A stretch of 37,073 nt of DNA from DAOUET01 sp034430155 (GTDB lineage: Bacteria > Chloroflexota > Anaerolineae > Anaerolineales > UBA4823), in assembly GCA_034430155.1 (NCBI GenBank), contig DAOUET010000058.1, positions 1 to 37,073 on the forward strand. The letters run 5' to 3'. Position numbers and translations under genes: made by a program. Below the pieces are notes generated by a model. It made no database searches. It had not been told where the DNA came from and saw only the letters and a program-made list of their open reading frames with translations. Below, one piece after another: positions 15,726 to 22,833 of this stretch (position 1 is the first letter of the stretch; each line of letters opens with the position of its first letter).

Positions 15726-15914
15726 TCACTCGCGGATCATTCTTGTCCCACATTTCGGACAGGCGATATCCTTGCAGGGCTTGCCAGCCTGGTGGGATAC
15801 CTTGTAGTTGCACTTCGGGCAAATGCAGTTACCCCCCGGTCCGGAGCCTGGCTTGTTGCCACCGCCTCTACCTCCTCTGACCCGGCCTCCCCCAAGAGAT
15901 ATTCGTTTAAACAT
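15726..15914 (-). CDS. Small Gly-rich zinc-ribbon protein
   Basis: A 62-residue protein with a Gly/Arg-rich N-terminus (GGGRVRGGRGGGNK) and a ribbon made of CICPKC and CKDIACPKCGTRM, giving six cysteines of which four form CxxC pairs. It could bind zinc or an iron-sulfur centre. A clear GGAGGTG site precedes ATG 15914. Similar ribbon proteins are common beside NifX-like genes in anaerobes, where they may act as metallochaperones; that role is inferred from context only. Confidence 0.75.
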   Translation of the reverse strand: MFKRISLGGGRVRGGRGGGNKPGSGPGGNCICPKCNYKVSHQAGKPCKDIACPKCGTRMIRE

Positions 15915-15946
15915 AGTTCACCTCCATAATGAATAGTTTCCACTGG

Positions 15947-16345
15947 TTAGTGCAGGCGGTCGACCTGGTCGACGATGCTCCCCTCGAAATAAGCCATGGC
16001 GGCTTGGTCGATATCCTGGATATCTGTGACCACTGGTTTGATGCCGCGCTCCACCATGCTCAGGTATGCTCCCTTACCCATGCCACCACACAGCAGCGCA
16101 TCACAGTCACTAATCGCTTCTGACATGCGCATGTGGCGATCCTGAGCTCCTGCTCCCATTCCATGTGGCTGGTCAGGCATTTCTGGTTCATGCGGCTGAT
16201 CAGCGAATTGAGCGTGACCGAGTTTATTGCGTAATTCACGCAATACGATCTTGCCGTCATTGATCGTCACCACCAGATAATAGGGCGCTCTTCCGAAATG
16301 TTGGCTGATGTTTTTGCCATCCTCCGTTATTGCAGCGATTTTCAT
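15947..16345 (-). CDS. NifX/ORP-family protein with His/Met-rich insertion
   Basis: A 132-residue PF02579-type protein: MKIAAITEDGKNISQHFGRAP is the classic N-terminus, and SDCDALLCGGMGKGAYLSMVERGIKPVVTD the C-terminal half. Between them, at about residues 44-75, lies a segment rich in His, Met and acidic residues (for example PHEPEMPDQPHGMGAG and RHMRMS), which is a plausible soft-metal or copper/iron binding loop. GGAGGT precedes the start by seven bases. It is the first cytosolic cofactor gene after the membrane-anchored haem-motif-like protein. Confidence 0.88.
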   Translation of the reverse strand: MKIAAITEDGKNISQHFGRAPYYLVVTINDGKIVLRELRNKLGHAQFADQPHEPEMPDQPHGMGAGAQDRHMRMSEAISDCDALLCGGMGKGAYLSMVERGIKPVVTDIQDIDQAAMAYFEGSIVDQVDRLH

Positions 16346-16375
16346 TGATTTACCTCCAGACAGGTATGGGATAGA

Positions 16376-16816
16376 TTAAGCATTGAAATTATGAGAACGG
16401 TGTCTGAACAGCAAAACATAGCTCAATAGGATTAGTAGCAGCAACGGCAGCCAAAATAACTCCGGATACCACATGATCACCGGCTTACCATCCACTTCGG
16501 AGGATGGGGGGATCACAATTTGGTTTTGATCGTTTGGACCTGGCGAAGGTGGTGGTTGAGTGGGTAGTTCGGCAGCCAACGGAACAAAACCCAGGGTCAT
16601 TCCAAAACGCTCCGCTCTTGCCTGGTAGTGGCTATCGTGCCACTCGCCCTGCCCGAATTCTGGATAGGCGACTTGGTGGCAGGTATACCATGAGGATTTA
16701 GTCGAGTTATCGACGCATTGCGCCGAAACCGGGTCTGGTTTGGCCAGCCAGAACACACCGCAAGCCACAAGCGCAATCGTTGCGATCAGGTTAGCAAACC
16801 GGTTAGTTCGTGACAT
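16376..16816 (-). CDS. Exported membrane-anchored protein with degenerate haem c motif
   Basis: A 146-residue protein. It has an N-terminal signal or anchor (LIATIALVACGVFWLA, then PVSAQ, a likely cleavage site), a short outer-surface region, a Pro-rich linker (PTQPPPSPGPND) and a C-terminal membrane segment LFWLPLLLLILLSYVLLF ending in a basic tail. The outer region holds SSWYTCHQVAYPEFGQGEWHDSH. This looks like a cytochrome-c type CxxCH site followed by a GEWH motif, but the first Cys is Trp (TGG), giving WxxCH. Haem could be absent or attached by a single thioether. It may be a remnant of a multihaem or metal-binding protein feeding the operon. Confidence 0.6.
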   Translation of the reverse strand: MSRTNRFANLIATIALVACGVFWLAKPDPVSAQCVDNSTKSSWYTCHQVAYPEFGQGEWHDSHYQARAERFGMTLGFVPLAAELPTQPPPSPGPNDQNQIVIPPSSEVDGKPVIMWYPELFWLPLLLLILLSYVLLFRHRSHNFNA

Positions 16817-16912
16817 GCCAATCGCCTTCCCTTGGGTAGTTCGGGTCCATTAATTCTGTGGCTAAAGCGTACCAAAAATAACGGTGAAGATGCATGACAA
16901 ACCAAGGTAAAG

Positions 16913-17602
16913 CTATGCTGATCCAGGGATGAAGTGGCGCTCAGTCGGCCGGTCTCGTTCATCGCTGGGGACAAGCACCAGCAACGAGCGAGATCTCGAG
17001 ATACCCACATTCAGCCAGCGATGGGGGAGATGCGCTTCGAATAACAGGCTGTCTCCCGGCTCTAACAAATATGCACGACCTTCGATGGTATAGATAAGGC
17101 GACCTTCTAAGCAATAAATAAATTCATAACCGGTGTGGACGATAGTATCTGTTCCATTACCGGCGTTAGGTTCCAGGGTCAATACGAAGGGCTCGATAGA
17201 TCGAGCGGACATACCAGCCCCTAAGTCTTCTAAAGTCCCCTGGTCAAAAGTTGCTCGTGGCCGATTACCAGCTTTGAGGTAAGCGATATTTGTTTTAAGC
17301 ACGCTGCTCTCGAAAAAGGCGGTAATAGGGATAGCAAGCGCCAGAGATATTTGTTGTAAAGTACTGACGCTCGGAGAGCTCTTACCATTTTCAATCAAGC
17401 TGAGGGTATTGACGGCCAGGCTGCTTTTTTCAGCGAGAGCCCGAATGCTAAGTCCCCGTTCTTCCCGCAACCTGCGCAAGCTAGCGCCGACGTCGACATC
17501 CTCCGCCCCACCAGATCCCTCCAGCGGGGATGTCTCAATCTGAGACTGGTTTTGCCATTTCAACCCCCGGCGTCCTCCGGAGGATAATCTCTTTCTCGGC
17601 AT
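16913..17602 (-). CDS. XRE-HTH plus cupin transcriptional regulator
   Basis: A 229-residue regulator. After a basic, low-complexity N-terminus, residues 38-95 form a Cro/C1 HTH (LRRLREERGLSIRALAEKSS, then NTLSLIENGKSSPSVSTLQQ). Residues 140-215 form a cupin (PNAGNGTDTIVHTGYEFIYCLEGRL in separate strands, then LEPGDSLLFEAHLPHRWLNVG). The arrangement is typical of regulators that sense a small ligand or metal through the cupin. It starts behind GGGAGAG at ATG 17602. As first gene of the leftward operon it probably controls its own transcription through the palindromes at 17633-17693. Confidence 0.9.
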   Translation of the reverse strand: MPRKRLSSGGRRGLKWQNQSQIETSPLEGSGGAEDVDVGASLRRLREERGLSIRALAEKSSLAVNTLSLIENGKSSPSVSTLQQISLALAIPITAFFESSVLKTNIAYLKAGNRPRATFDQGTLEDLGAGMSARSIEPFVLTLEPNAGNGTDTIVHTGYEFIYCLEGRLIYTIEGRAYLLEPGDSLLFEAHLPHRWLNVGISRSRSLLVLVPSDERDRPTERHFIPGSA

Positions 17603-17616
17603 GAAAACACTCTCCC

Positions 17617-17693
17617 ACTATAATTAATAGTTCAACTAATATTATAGTTACTATCGCCTTCATGTCAAGTTATTTCAACCAATATTTTAGTTG
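17617..17693. promoter_or_regulatory. Repeated palindromic operators upstream of XRE-cupin gene
   Basis: Two near-identical 18-bp palindromes, CAACTAATATTATAGTTA (17633-17650) and CAACCAATATTTTAGTTG (17676-17693), have centres 43 bp apart, about four helical turns. An overlapping related site with ACTAT/ATAGT-type half-sites lies at 17617-17632. The shared half-site AACYA/TAGTT and position 31-91 bases before the XRE-cupin start suggest autoregulation. The sites also lie 257-333 bases before the rightward CAP-protein start. Confidence 0.6.
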
Positions 17694-17949
17694 TCTATAC
17701 CGAATATCGAAAAATCCGTGATTTCTTCATCGATCCCGTCGTCAAAATACCTATTTAAAGGATCGCCCCGCAACAATACGTCAGCAATCCCCCCCAATTT
17801 CTCCCCCGACTGGGGCAGGTTGTAAACTCTCCCCCCATTTGACATGCAACCTAAAGGAAGAATTACTTGACTCTTCATCTTTGCTATTCTATACTGTAAA
17901 AGTCAATTCAGCCGGATCTTCCTACAGGTGGAGATCAGGGAGGCCAGCA
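17694..17949. other. Intergenic part between operators and CAP-protein start
   Basis: About 256 bases with alternating C- and G-rich tracts. A 63-codon leftward frame exists (17687-17878) but lacks family resemblance. A TATTCTATACT stretch near 17884-17894 could include a -10 box for the rightward CAP gene. Nothing else is evident. Confidence 0.35.
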
Positions 17950-19200
17950 GTGGCACATTCCAAAAAAGTGAATCTCAAACTCTCCCTGATAGCAGCAGTA
18001 GTTTTGCTGCCGGTTTGGCGCGTTTATGCCCACTTGCCATTGTCTGTCCACCTCCAGCAGCCCCAGATAGGTGAACCGGTCGTCTCCCATGACCACACCG
18101 ATACGACGCTGTACTCAGGCTGTGGTGACCAGATCGTCCCAGCTTTTCAGGAAGCCTATGAACAAAAAGTCGTCGATCTGGTCAACAGCACCCGCGCCGA
18201 TAACAACCTGCCACCTCTCAAACACGTTCCCGAACTCTCCCAGGCGGCTCGCTACCAGGCTGCCGACATGGTCCAGGATAATTACCTGCATCACGATACC
18301 TATGACCGCATCAGTGGGCAACTGAAGTTCGTCTGCGACTGGTTCGACCGGGTAGGATCGTTTTACGGGGACGAGCCTTATTATTGGTTGTCTTTAGCTG
18401 AAAATATCGCCGGAGGACAGGCAACCCCTGCTCAGGTCATGAGCGATTGGATGGGAAGCGGCGATCATCGCGCCAATATCATCAGCACCAATTACTGGGA
18501 GATAGGTGTAGGATATTACGCAGGGGGTGGGGATTATTCCCATTATTGGGTCCAAGACTTCGGTTTGCGAGAGGGCCTCTATCCCTTAATCATCAATCGT
18601 GATACAACCACGACCGATTCCCGCACGGTCAGTCTGTACATCTATGGTGACTGGGAAGAGATGCGGTTGCGCAATGACGATGGCCCCTGGTCTCACTGGC
18701 AGCCTTTCCAAAACGAATTCACCTGGTCCTTAGGTCAGGGGATTGGAACCCATACCGTGACCGCCGAATTACAGGATGGCCAATATACCGTCTCAAGCAT
18801 AGACGATATCTACCTGACCGTGGACGATGGCACTACGGTGATCGGCAATCTACCCGACGCTCTCCACTTCATTTACAGCATACCAGACCAAGTGTTGGGG
18901 CCGGCTTCCTGGAGCGTCACGCCTCTCAATATCACCGACCAAAACCCACTGGCCTGGTCGTTAACCACCCAGGGTCAATGGTTTAGTGTCACTCCCAGCC
19001 AGGGTACCACTCCTGACTCGTTTATAATCCAACCGGACAAATTTGACACCAAGCATCCCAATACTTATATCGGAAAATTTACGTTGGTAGTGGACTATCC
19101 CCCCGGTGTAGAAGGCTCTCCCCATACCACAGTAGTGACCCTGAAAGTGGTCGACCAAGAGGTTTTCCAGTTGTTCATACCCTTGATTCTAGGTGAGTAA
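17950..19200 (+). CDS. Secreted CAP/SCP-domain protein with BACON-like C-terminal domain
   Basis: A 416-residue exported protein. I start it at GTG 17950, which has AGGGAGG six bases upstream; this gives a signal peptide (basic KKVNLKL, then SLIAAVVLLPVW, then VYA). A longer frame to 17839 lacks these features. Residues about 50-210 form a CAP domain: VVDLVNSTRADNNLPPL, AARYQAADMVQDNYLHHDTY, SLAENIAGGQATP, DWMGSGDHRANI, WEIGVGYYAGG and HYWVQDFG, with the usual His and Glu residues. A beta-rich region and an ASWSVTPLNI...WFSVTPSQG domain resembling BACON modules follow. The C-terminal end FQLFIPLILGE resembles a tail seen on exported Chloroflexota proteins and may be a sorting or anchoring signal. 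Downstream, a weak 6-bp hairpin (19226-19242) separates it from the convergent gene. Confidence 0.85.
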   Translation: MAHSKKVNLKLSLIAAVVLLPVWRVYAHLPLSVHLQQPQIGEPVVSHDHTDTTLYSGCGDQIVPAFQEAYEQKVVDLVNSTRADNNLPPLKHVPELSQAARYQAADMVQDNYLHHDTYDRISGQLKFVCDWFDRVGSFYGDEPYYWLSLAENIAGGQATPAQVMSDWMGSGDHRANIISTNYWEIGVGYYAGGGDYSHYWVQDFGLREGLYPLIINRDTTTTDSRTVSLYIYGDWEEMRLRNDDGPWSHWQPFQNEFTWSLGQGIGTHTVTAELQDGQYTVSSIDDIYLTVDDGTTVIGNLPDALHFIYSIPDQVLGPASWSVTPLNITDQNPLAWSLTTQGQWFSVTPSQGTTPDSFIIQPDKFDTKHPNTYIGKFTLVVDYPPGVEGSPHTTVVTLKVVDQEVFQLFIPLILGE

Positions 19201-19276
19201 ATCAAACAGATCAACGGCTCAAAGGTGACTCCTGGCGAGTCAATCAGAAAACGCGCCCCTCTCGCAGGGAGCCCAC

Positions 19277-22200
19277 CTAATGCTCCGTACCCATCACCAC
19301 CACGCCGTTGCGCCCAGATTCCTTGACTTTATACATCGCCTGGTCGGCGCTGCGGATCAGGTCGCTTAAGGTACAGATCTCTTCAGAGACACTGCTAACC
19401 CCCAGACTTACTGTGATATTAACCTCTCCAGCATCAGTATGGACCGGATCGCTTACGACGTGCTGGTGTAAACGCTCAGCCACTTGGTAGGCGGTCTTGA
19501 GATCACTTTCTGAGAGCAAGATTACAAATTCCTCACCGCCGTAACGACCGACAATATCCACCGACCGGGTATTGCGCTTGCAACGGTCAGCCAAAACCCG
19601 CAGCACCTGATCCCCATTGTCATGGCCAAAACGATCATTAATCTGCTTGAAATGGTCGATGTCTAACATAATTACCGAAATCGGGAAACCAAAGCGCAGG
19701 GCGCGGTCTGTCTCGCGTTGGCCGAGTTCGTACAAACCCCGCCGGTTATACAGACCGGTAAGATCATCGGTAATTGCTAGTTGCTGCGTGCGGATATAGA
19801 GCCGGGCATTCTCCATGGCAATAGCCACCTGACTGGCAAACAGCGCAGCCGCCGGCAGGTCTGATTCTTCCAGATCCTTGCCCCACATCATCAGAACGCC
19901 CAGCACCTGCTCCTCAGCGATGAGCGGTAGAAAGATGTTTTTGGTTTCGTGGGTTATTCCGACTATTTTAGAAATTCTCCTTCTAATCGAACTTGGCAAT
20001 TCGGGTTGGGCAGATGAGAAGAACGGTATCATATCTGCCGAGTAAATTGCCCGTCGATCTTGTATGACCGCATGGAATTGAGGAAAATTCTCAGGCGAAA
20101 CGCGATATTCCCGCGTGCTCATGCCAGCAAGCTTCTCAACCTGGGAAATTATGCCCGATTCTATTGACAGGTAGCATACCTTTAAATTCTCGCTTTCTTT
20201 TACTCGCAACGCGATGAGACAGTAAATGCCAAGTTTTTTCAGTTCCGCTCCCAAAGTTCCCATGACTTCATCTGGATCGGCGACCGATTCGATCTGAGAG
20301 GCTACATGGCCCAGAGCCATGATCAAACCGTTTGCCCGAGACAGCTGGGTTGTCCTTTGGCGTTGCACCTCCAACGATTGCATTTTAGAAATTGCCAGCG
20401 CGATCTGACCGGCAGCCTGTTCGCACAAGCTGATCTCATCCGGGGTGAATTGATGCTCTTCAATAAAGCTGATCATCGCCGCCCCTAATTTTTTACCATC
20501 TGCGATCAGCGGCAATGCCACCAAACAACCCTCGAGTGATCGACCCGCTATACCTGGGCTTATGTATGGCGATTTAGATATATCCTCGACGATCAGAACT
20601 TTTCCGGCTTTTAGGACCGAAGCAGTCAAAGTAATTTCTCCGGGTTTTACCGGCAAAGATGGGTAGATCTCACGACAAACCCCAAAAGCTGCCATCGGGA
20701 TTGGCGCCCCCTTGGCTGGGTCCCATAACGTCAGGTAAGCACCATCCGCGCCGATCAGCTCACCCAGTTTGTCAGCCAATCGCTGCATCATGCTGGGGAG
20801 ATCGGGTGCACTTATAGCCGCATGGGTAATATCGTTCAACAACGCCATTTGGCGAGCATAACCCTGGACCTCTCCGAAAAGGCGGGCGTTTTCGATAGCT
20901 GTGGCTGCCTGGTCTGCAAAAGCTTTTAATCGCTCGCCATGCTCATCCGAGAAGAACCCTTCGGTAGCGCTGTTCAAGTTAATAAAACCGACCGTTTCAC
21001 CTTTAATCAATATCGGAGCGCCTGCATACGAACGCAGCCAACGAGATTGAGGGAAGTCGACCCAACCTGGGTGATTGCGGGTATCCGGGATGACCAGAGG
21101 TTGTTTGGTCTCAGACATCTTACACAGCGTGGGTGTATCCGCAATCACCAAGCGTGCCACCGGACCAGTTGTGCTCGGACCACCTGCCTCATAACCCTGA
21201 ACCCGCACGGGATAAGCGCTGCCTGCCTCCACCAGCATAATCAGAGCCGCGTCGTGAGGCACGACCCGACCGATATTTGTCAGGATACGGTCGAGCACGC
21301 CGTCAAAACGCAAGGTGCTGTTGAGCGCCGCGGCTACATCTCTCAATGCCTCCGACAGTATGCGCTGCTGCCGTTCAGCCTCTTCGGCTCGCTTCCGCAA
21401 GCTGATATCTTCCAGGCTGCCCTCATAATAAAGCACCTCTCCATCGCCATTGCGTACCGCCCGGACAGAATCCCGCGCCCAGATGGCGGTTCCATCCGAC
21501 CGGCGTAACTGTAAATCGAAATCTCGCACCATGCCGGTCCGCTCGAGCAACTGGCTTTCCTTATCACGATCATTCGGATTCACATAGATATGGCCAGCGC
21601 TAATGGATTGAAGCGATTCCAGGTTAGCATAACCCAACATTTCGACCAGGGAAGGGCTGGCATCCAGGATTTTTCCGTCCGGTGTGGTGCGATAAAGCCC
21701 TACCGGTACACCTTCAAACAGGCTGCGGTAACGTTCTCTGCTCTGCTCGAGCTCCTGCTCGGCCTGGACTCGCTCGGTGATATCCGTATTGGCAATCACT
21801 CCTCCCTGAACGAAACCATCGTCCTTCATTAATGGGTAAAGCCGGGAAAGCATAAAACGGCGGGAGCCGTTCTTAGAACGGTAGGATAGCTCCAGGTCGT
21901 TATAGGAGCTGCCTCTTTCGAATACCTCTACCAGCCGTTCTTCAATCTTGATACGACTGGTCTCATCCCAAAGCAGGTCTTGATAAGCCTCACCAAGAAT
22001 CTCGTCACCGTACTGTAAGGTTTCACTGCAGGCTTGGTTCCAGCTCTGGATCTTTCCAGACTGGTCGATGGAAAATATGGCGTTCGGAGAGTTTCCGACG
22101 GATTGCCGGTCGATTTCCAGGTTAACCTGCAAGGATTGTTCGCTCCGTTTATAAGAATCTAATTCTCTTTTAAGCTCTTTGCGCAAATCGCTCAAGCGTC

Positions 22201-22597
22201 CGATGCCCATACCGGCCGTCAGCAAAGCTACAAACCCCCAAATACCGCCATTTCCGATTAATTCGAAAAAATCCTGACCGCCCTCCAGATGAAAGAGCGA
22301 GAAATGTAACCCAATGACCACCAGGCTAGTGACCAACCCCCAGCGCTGCCCAAAGAAATAGCCTGCAAGCACCACCGGCGCTAGGGATAACAGCATTACC
22401 TGGCTATCATGTGGATCAGCGATAATGTAATACCTGGAGATGAAAAAAACAATAGCGACCAATATCAAGATGGCCTGGATCTGCCTCGAAATGCCATGCC
22501 AGCGCAGATCAGTCCAGGTGTGCTGGAACCGTTCAAGCAGGGTTGTAAACCCATTTTGGAGCTTCCCCTTGCCTTGGAGGTTCTCCCGTTCGAGCAC
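19277..22597 (-). CDS. Membrane-bound PAS-PAS-GAF-GAF-GAF diguanylate cyclase
   Basis: A protein of about 1106 residues that would make cyclic di-GMP. The start is taken as GTG 22597, preceded by GAGG with six bases spacing; a TTG at 22651 extends it by 18 codons but lacks a site. The order is three or four N-terminal membrane segments (ILILVAIVFFIS, MLLSLAPVVLAGYFFG, VALLTAGMGIG), a short coiled coil, two PAS domains each ending in ITER/ISLRKRAE motifs, three GAF domains, and a C-terminal GGDEF domain. The catalytic signature is GRYGGEEF (residues about 1018-1024), with an RSVD inhibitory I-site nine residues before it. No EAL or HD-GYP domain is present. It is convergent with the CAP gene. 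Confidence 0.93.
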   Translation of the reverse strand: MLERENLQGKGKLQNGFTTLLERFQHTWTDLRWHGISRQIQAILILVAIVFFISRYYIIADPHDSQVMLLSLAPVVLAGYFFGQRWGLVTSLVVIGLHFSLFHLEGGQDFFELIGNGGIWGFVALLTAGMGIGRLSDLRKELKRELDSYKRSEQSLQVNLEIDRQSVGNSPNAIFSIDQSGKIQSWNQACSETLQYGDEILGEAYQDLLWDETSRIKIEERLVEVFERGSSYNDLELSYRSKNGSRRFMLSRLYPLMKDDGFVQGGVIANTDITERVQAEQELEQSRERYRSLFEGVPVGLYRTTPDGKILDASPSLVEMLGYANLESLQSISAGHIYVNPNDRDKESQLLERTGMVRDFDLQLRRSDGTAIWARDSVRAVRNGDGEVLYYEGSLEDISLRKRAEEAERQQRILSEALRDVAAALNSTLRFDGVLDRILTNIGRVVPHDAALIMLVEAGSAYPVRVQGYEAGGPSTTGPVARLVIADTPTLCKMSETKQPLVIPDTRNHPGWVDFPQSRWLRSYAGAPILIKGETVGFINLNSATEGFFSDEHGERLKAFADQAATAIENARLFGEVQGYARQMALLNDITHAAISAPDLPSMMQRLADKLGELIGADGAYLTLWDPAKGAPIPMAAFGVCREIYPSLPVKPGEITLTASVLKAGKVLIVEDISKSPYISPGIAGRSLEGCLVALPLIADGKKLGAAMISFIEEHQFTPDEISLCEQAAGQIALAISKMQSLEVQRQRTTQLSRANGLIMALGHVASQIESVADPDEVMGTLGAELKKLGIYCLIALRVKESENLKVCYLSIESGIISQVEKLAGMSTREYRVSPENFPQFHAVIQDRRAIYSADMIPFFSSAQPELPSSIRRRISKIVGITHETKNIFLPLIAEEQVLGVLMMWGKDLEESDLPAAALFASQVAIAMENARLYIRTQQLAITDDLTGLYNRRGLYELGQRETDRALRFGFPISVIMLDIDHFKQINDRFGHDNGDQVLRVLADRCKRNTRSVDIVGRYGGEEFVILLSESDLKTAYQVAERLHQHVVSDPVHTDAGEVNITVSLGVSSVSEEICTLSDLIRSADQAMYKVKESGRNGVVVMGTEH

Positions 22598-22833
22598 TTT
22601 ACGCCTCGCTAATCGGGTTATCGGGTGATGGTGTCCGTGGGTACCTTTCAAGCCTGCGGTAAGCAGCCTCCAGCCCCACCCGATAACTCATAAATTTTTG
22701 TATCATTTCCATTTTTTGCAATAAATTATAATTCGATGGGCATCATAAATTAAAAGACCCATCTTGGCAAGATTAAAACCTGTCAAAAACGAGATGTTAA
22801 AATTTTTGTTAGGTCTCTCAAAACATATTGCAG
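22598..22833. other. Intergenic region between the two diguanylate cyclase genes
   Basis: An AT-rich stretch of about 180 bases (22652-22833) plus a short uncertain leader. It probably contains the promoter of the larger cyclase gene, for example ATTATAATTCG near 22725-22735 on the plus-strand numbering. No hairpin with a T-run was seen. Confidence 0.3.

Noticed and set aside
17687..17878. 63-codon leftward frame in the operator region before the XRE-cupin gene
   Set aside because: It overlaps the second operator palindrome, has no recognisable family features and only a poor ribosome-binding site. It remains possible but unsupported.
20939..21508. 189-codon rightward frame inside the large diguanylate cyclase gene
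   Set aside because: Antisense to strongly recognisable GAF and PAS coding sequence; no independent support.
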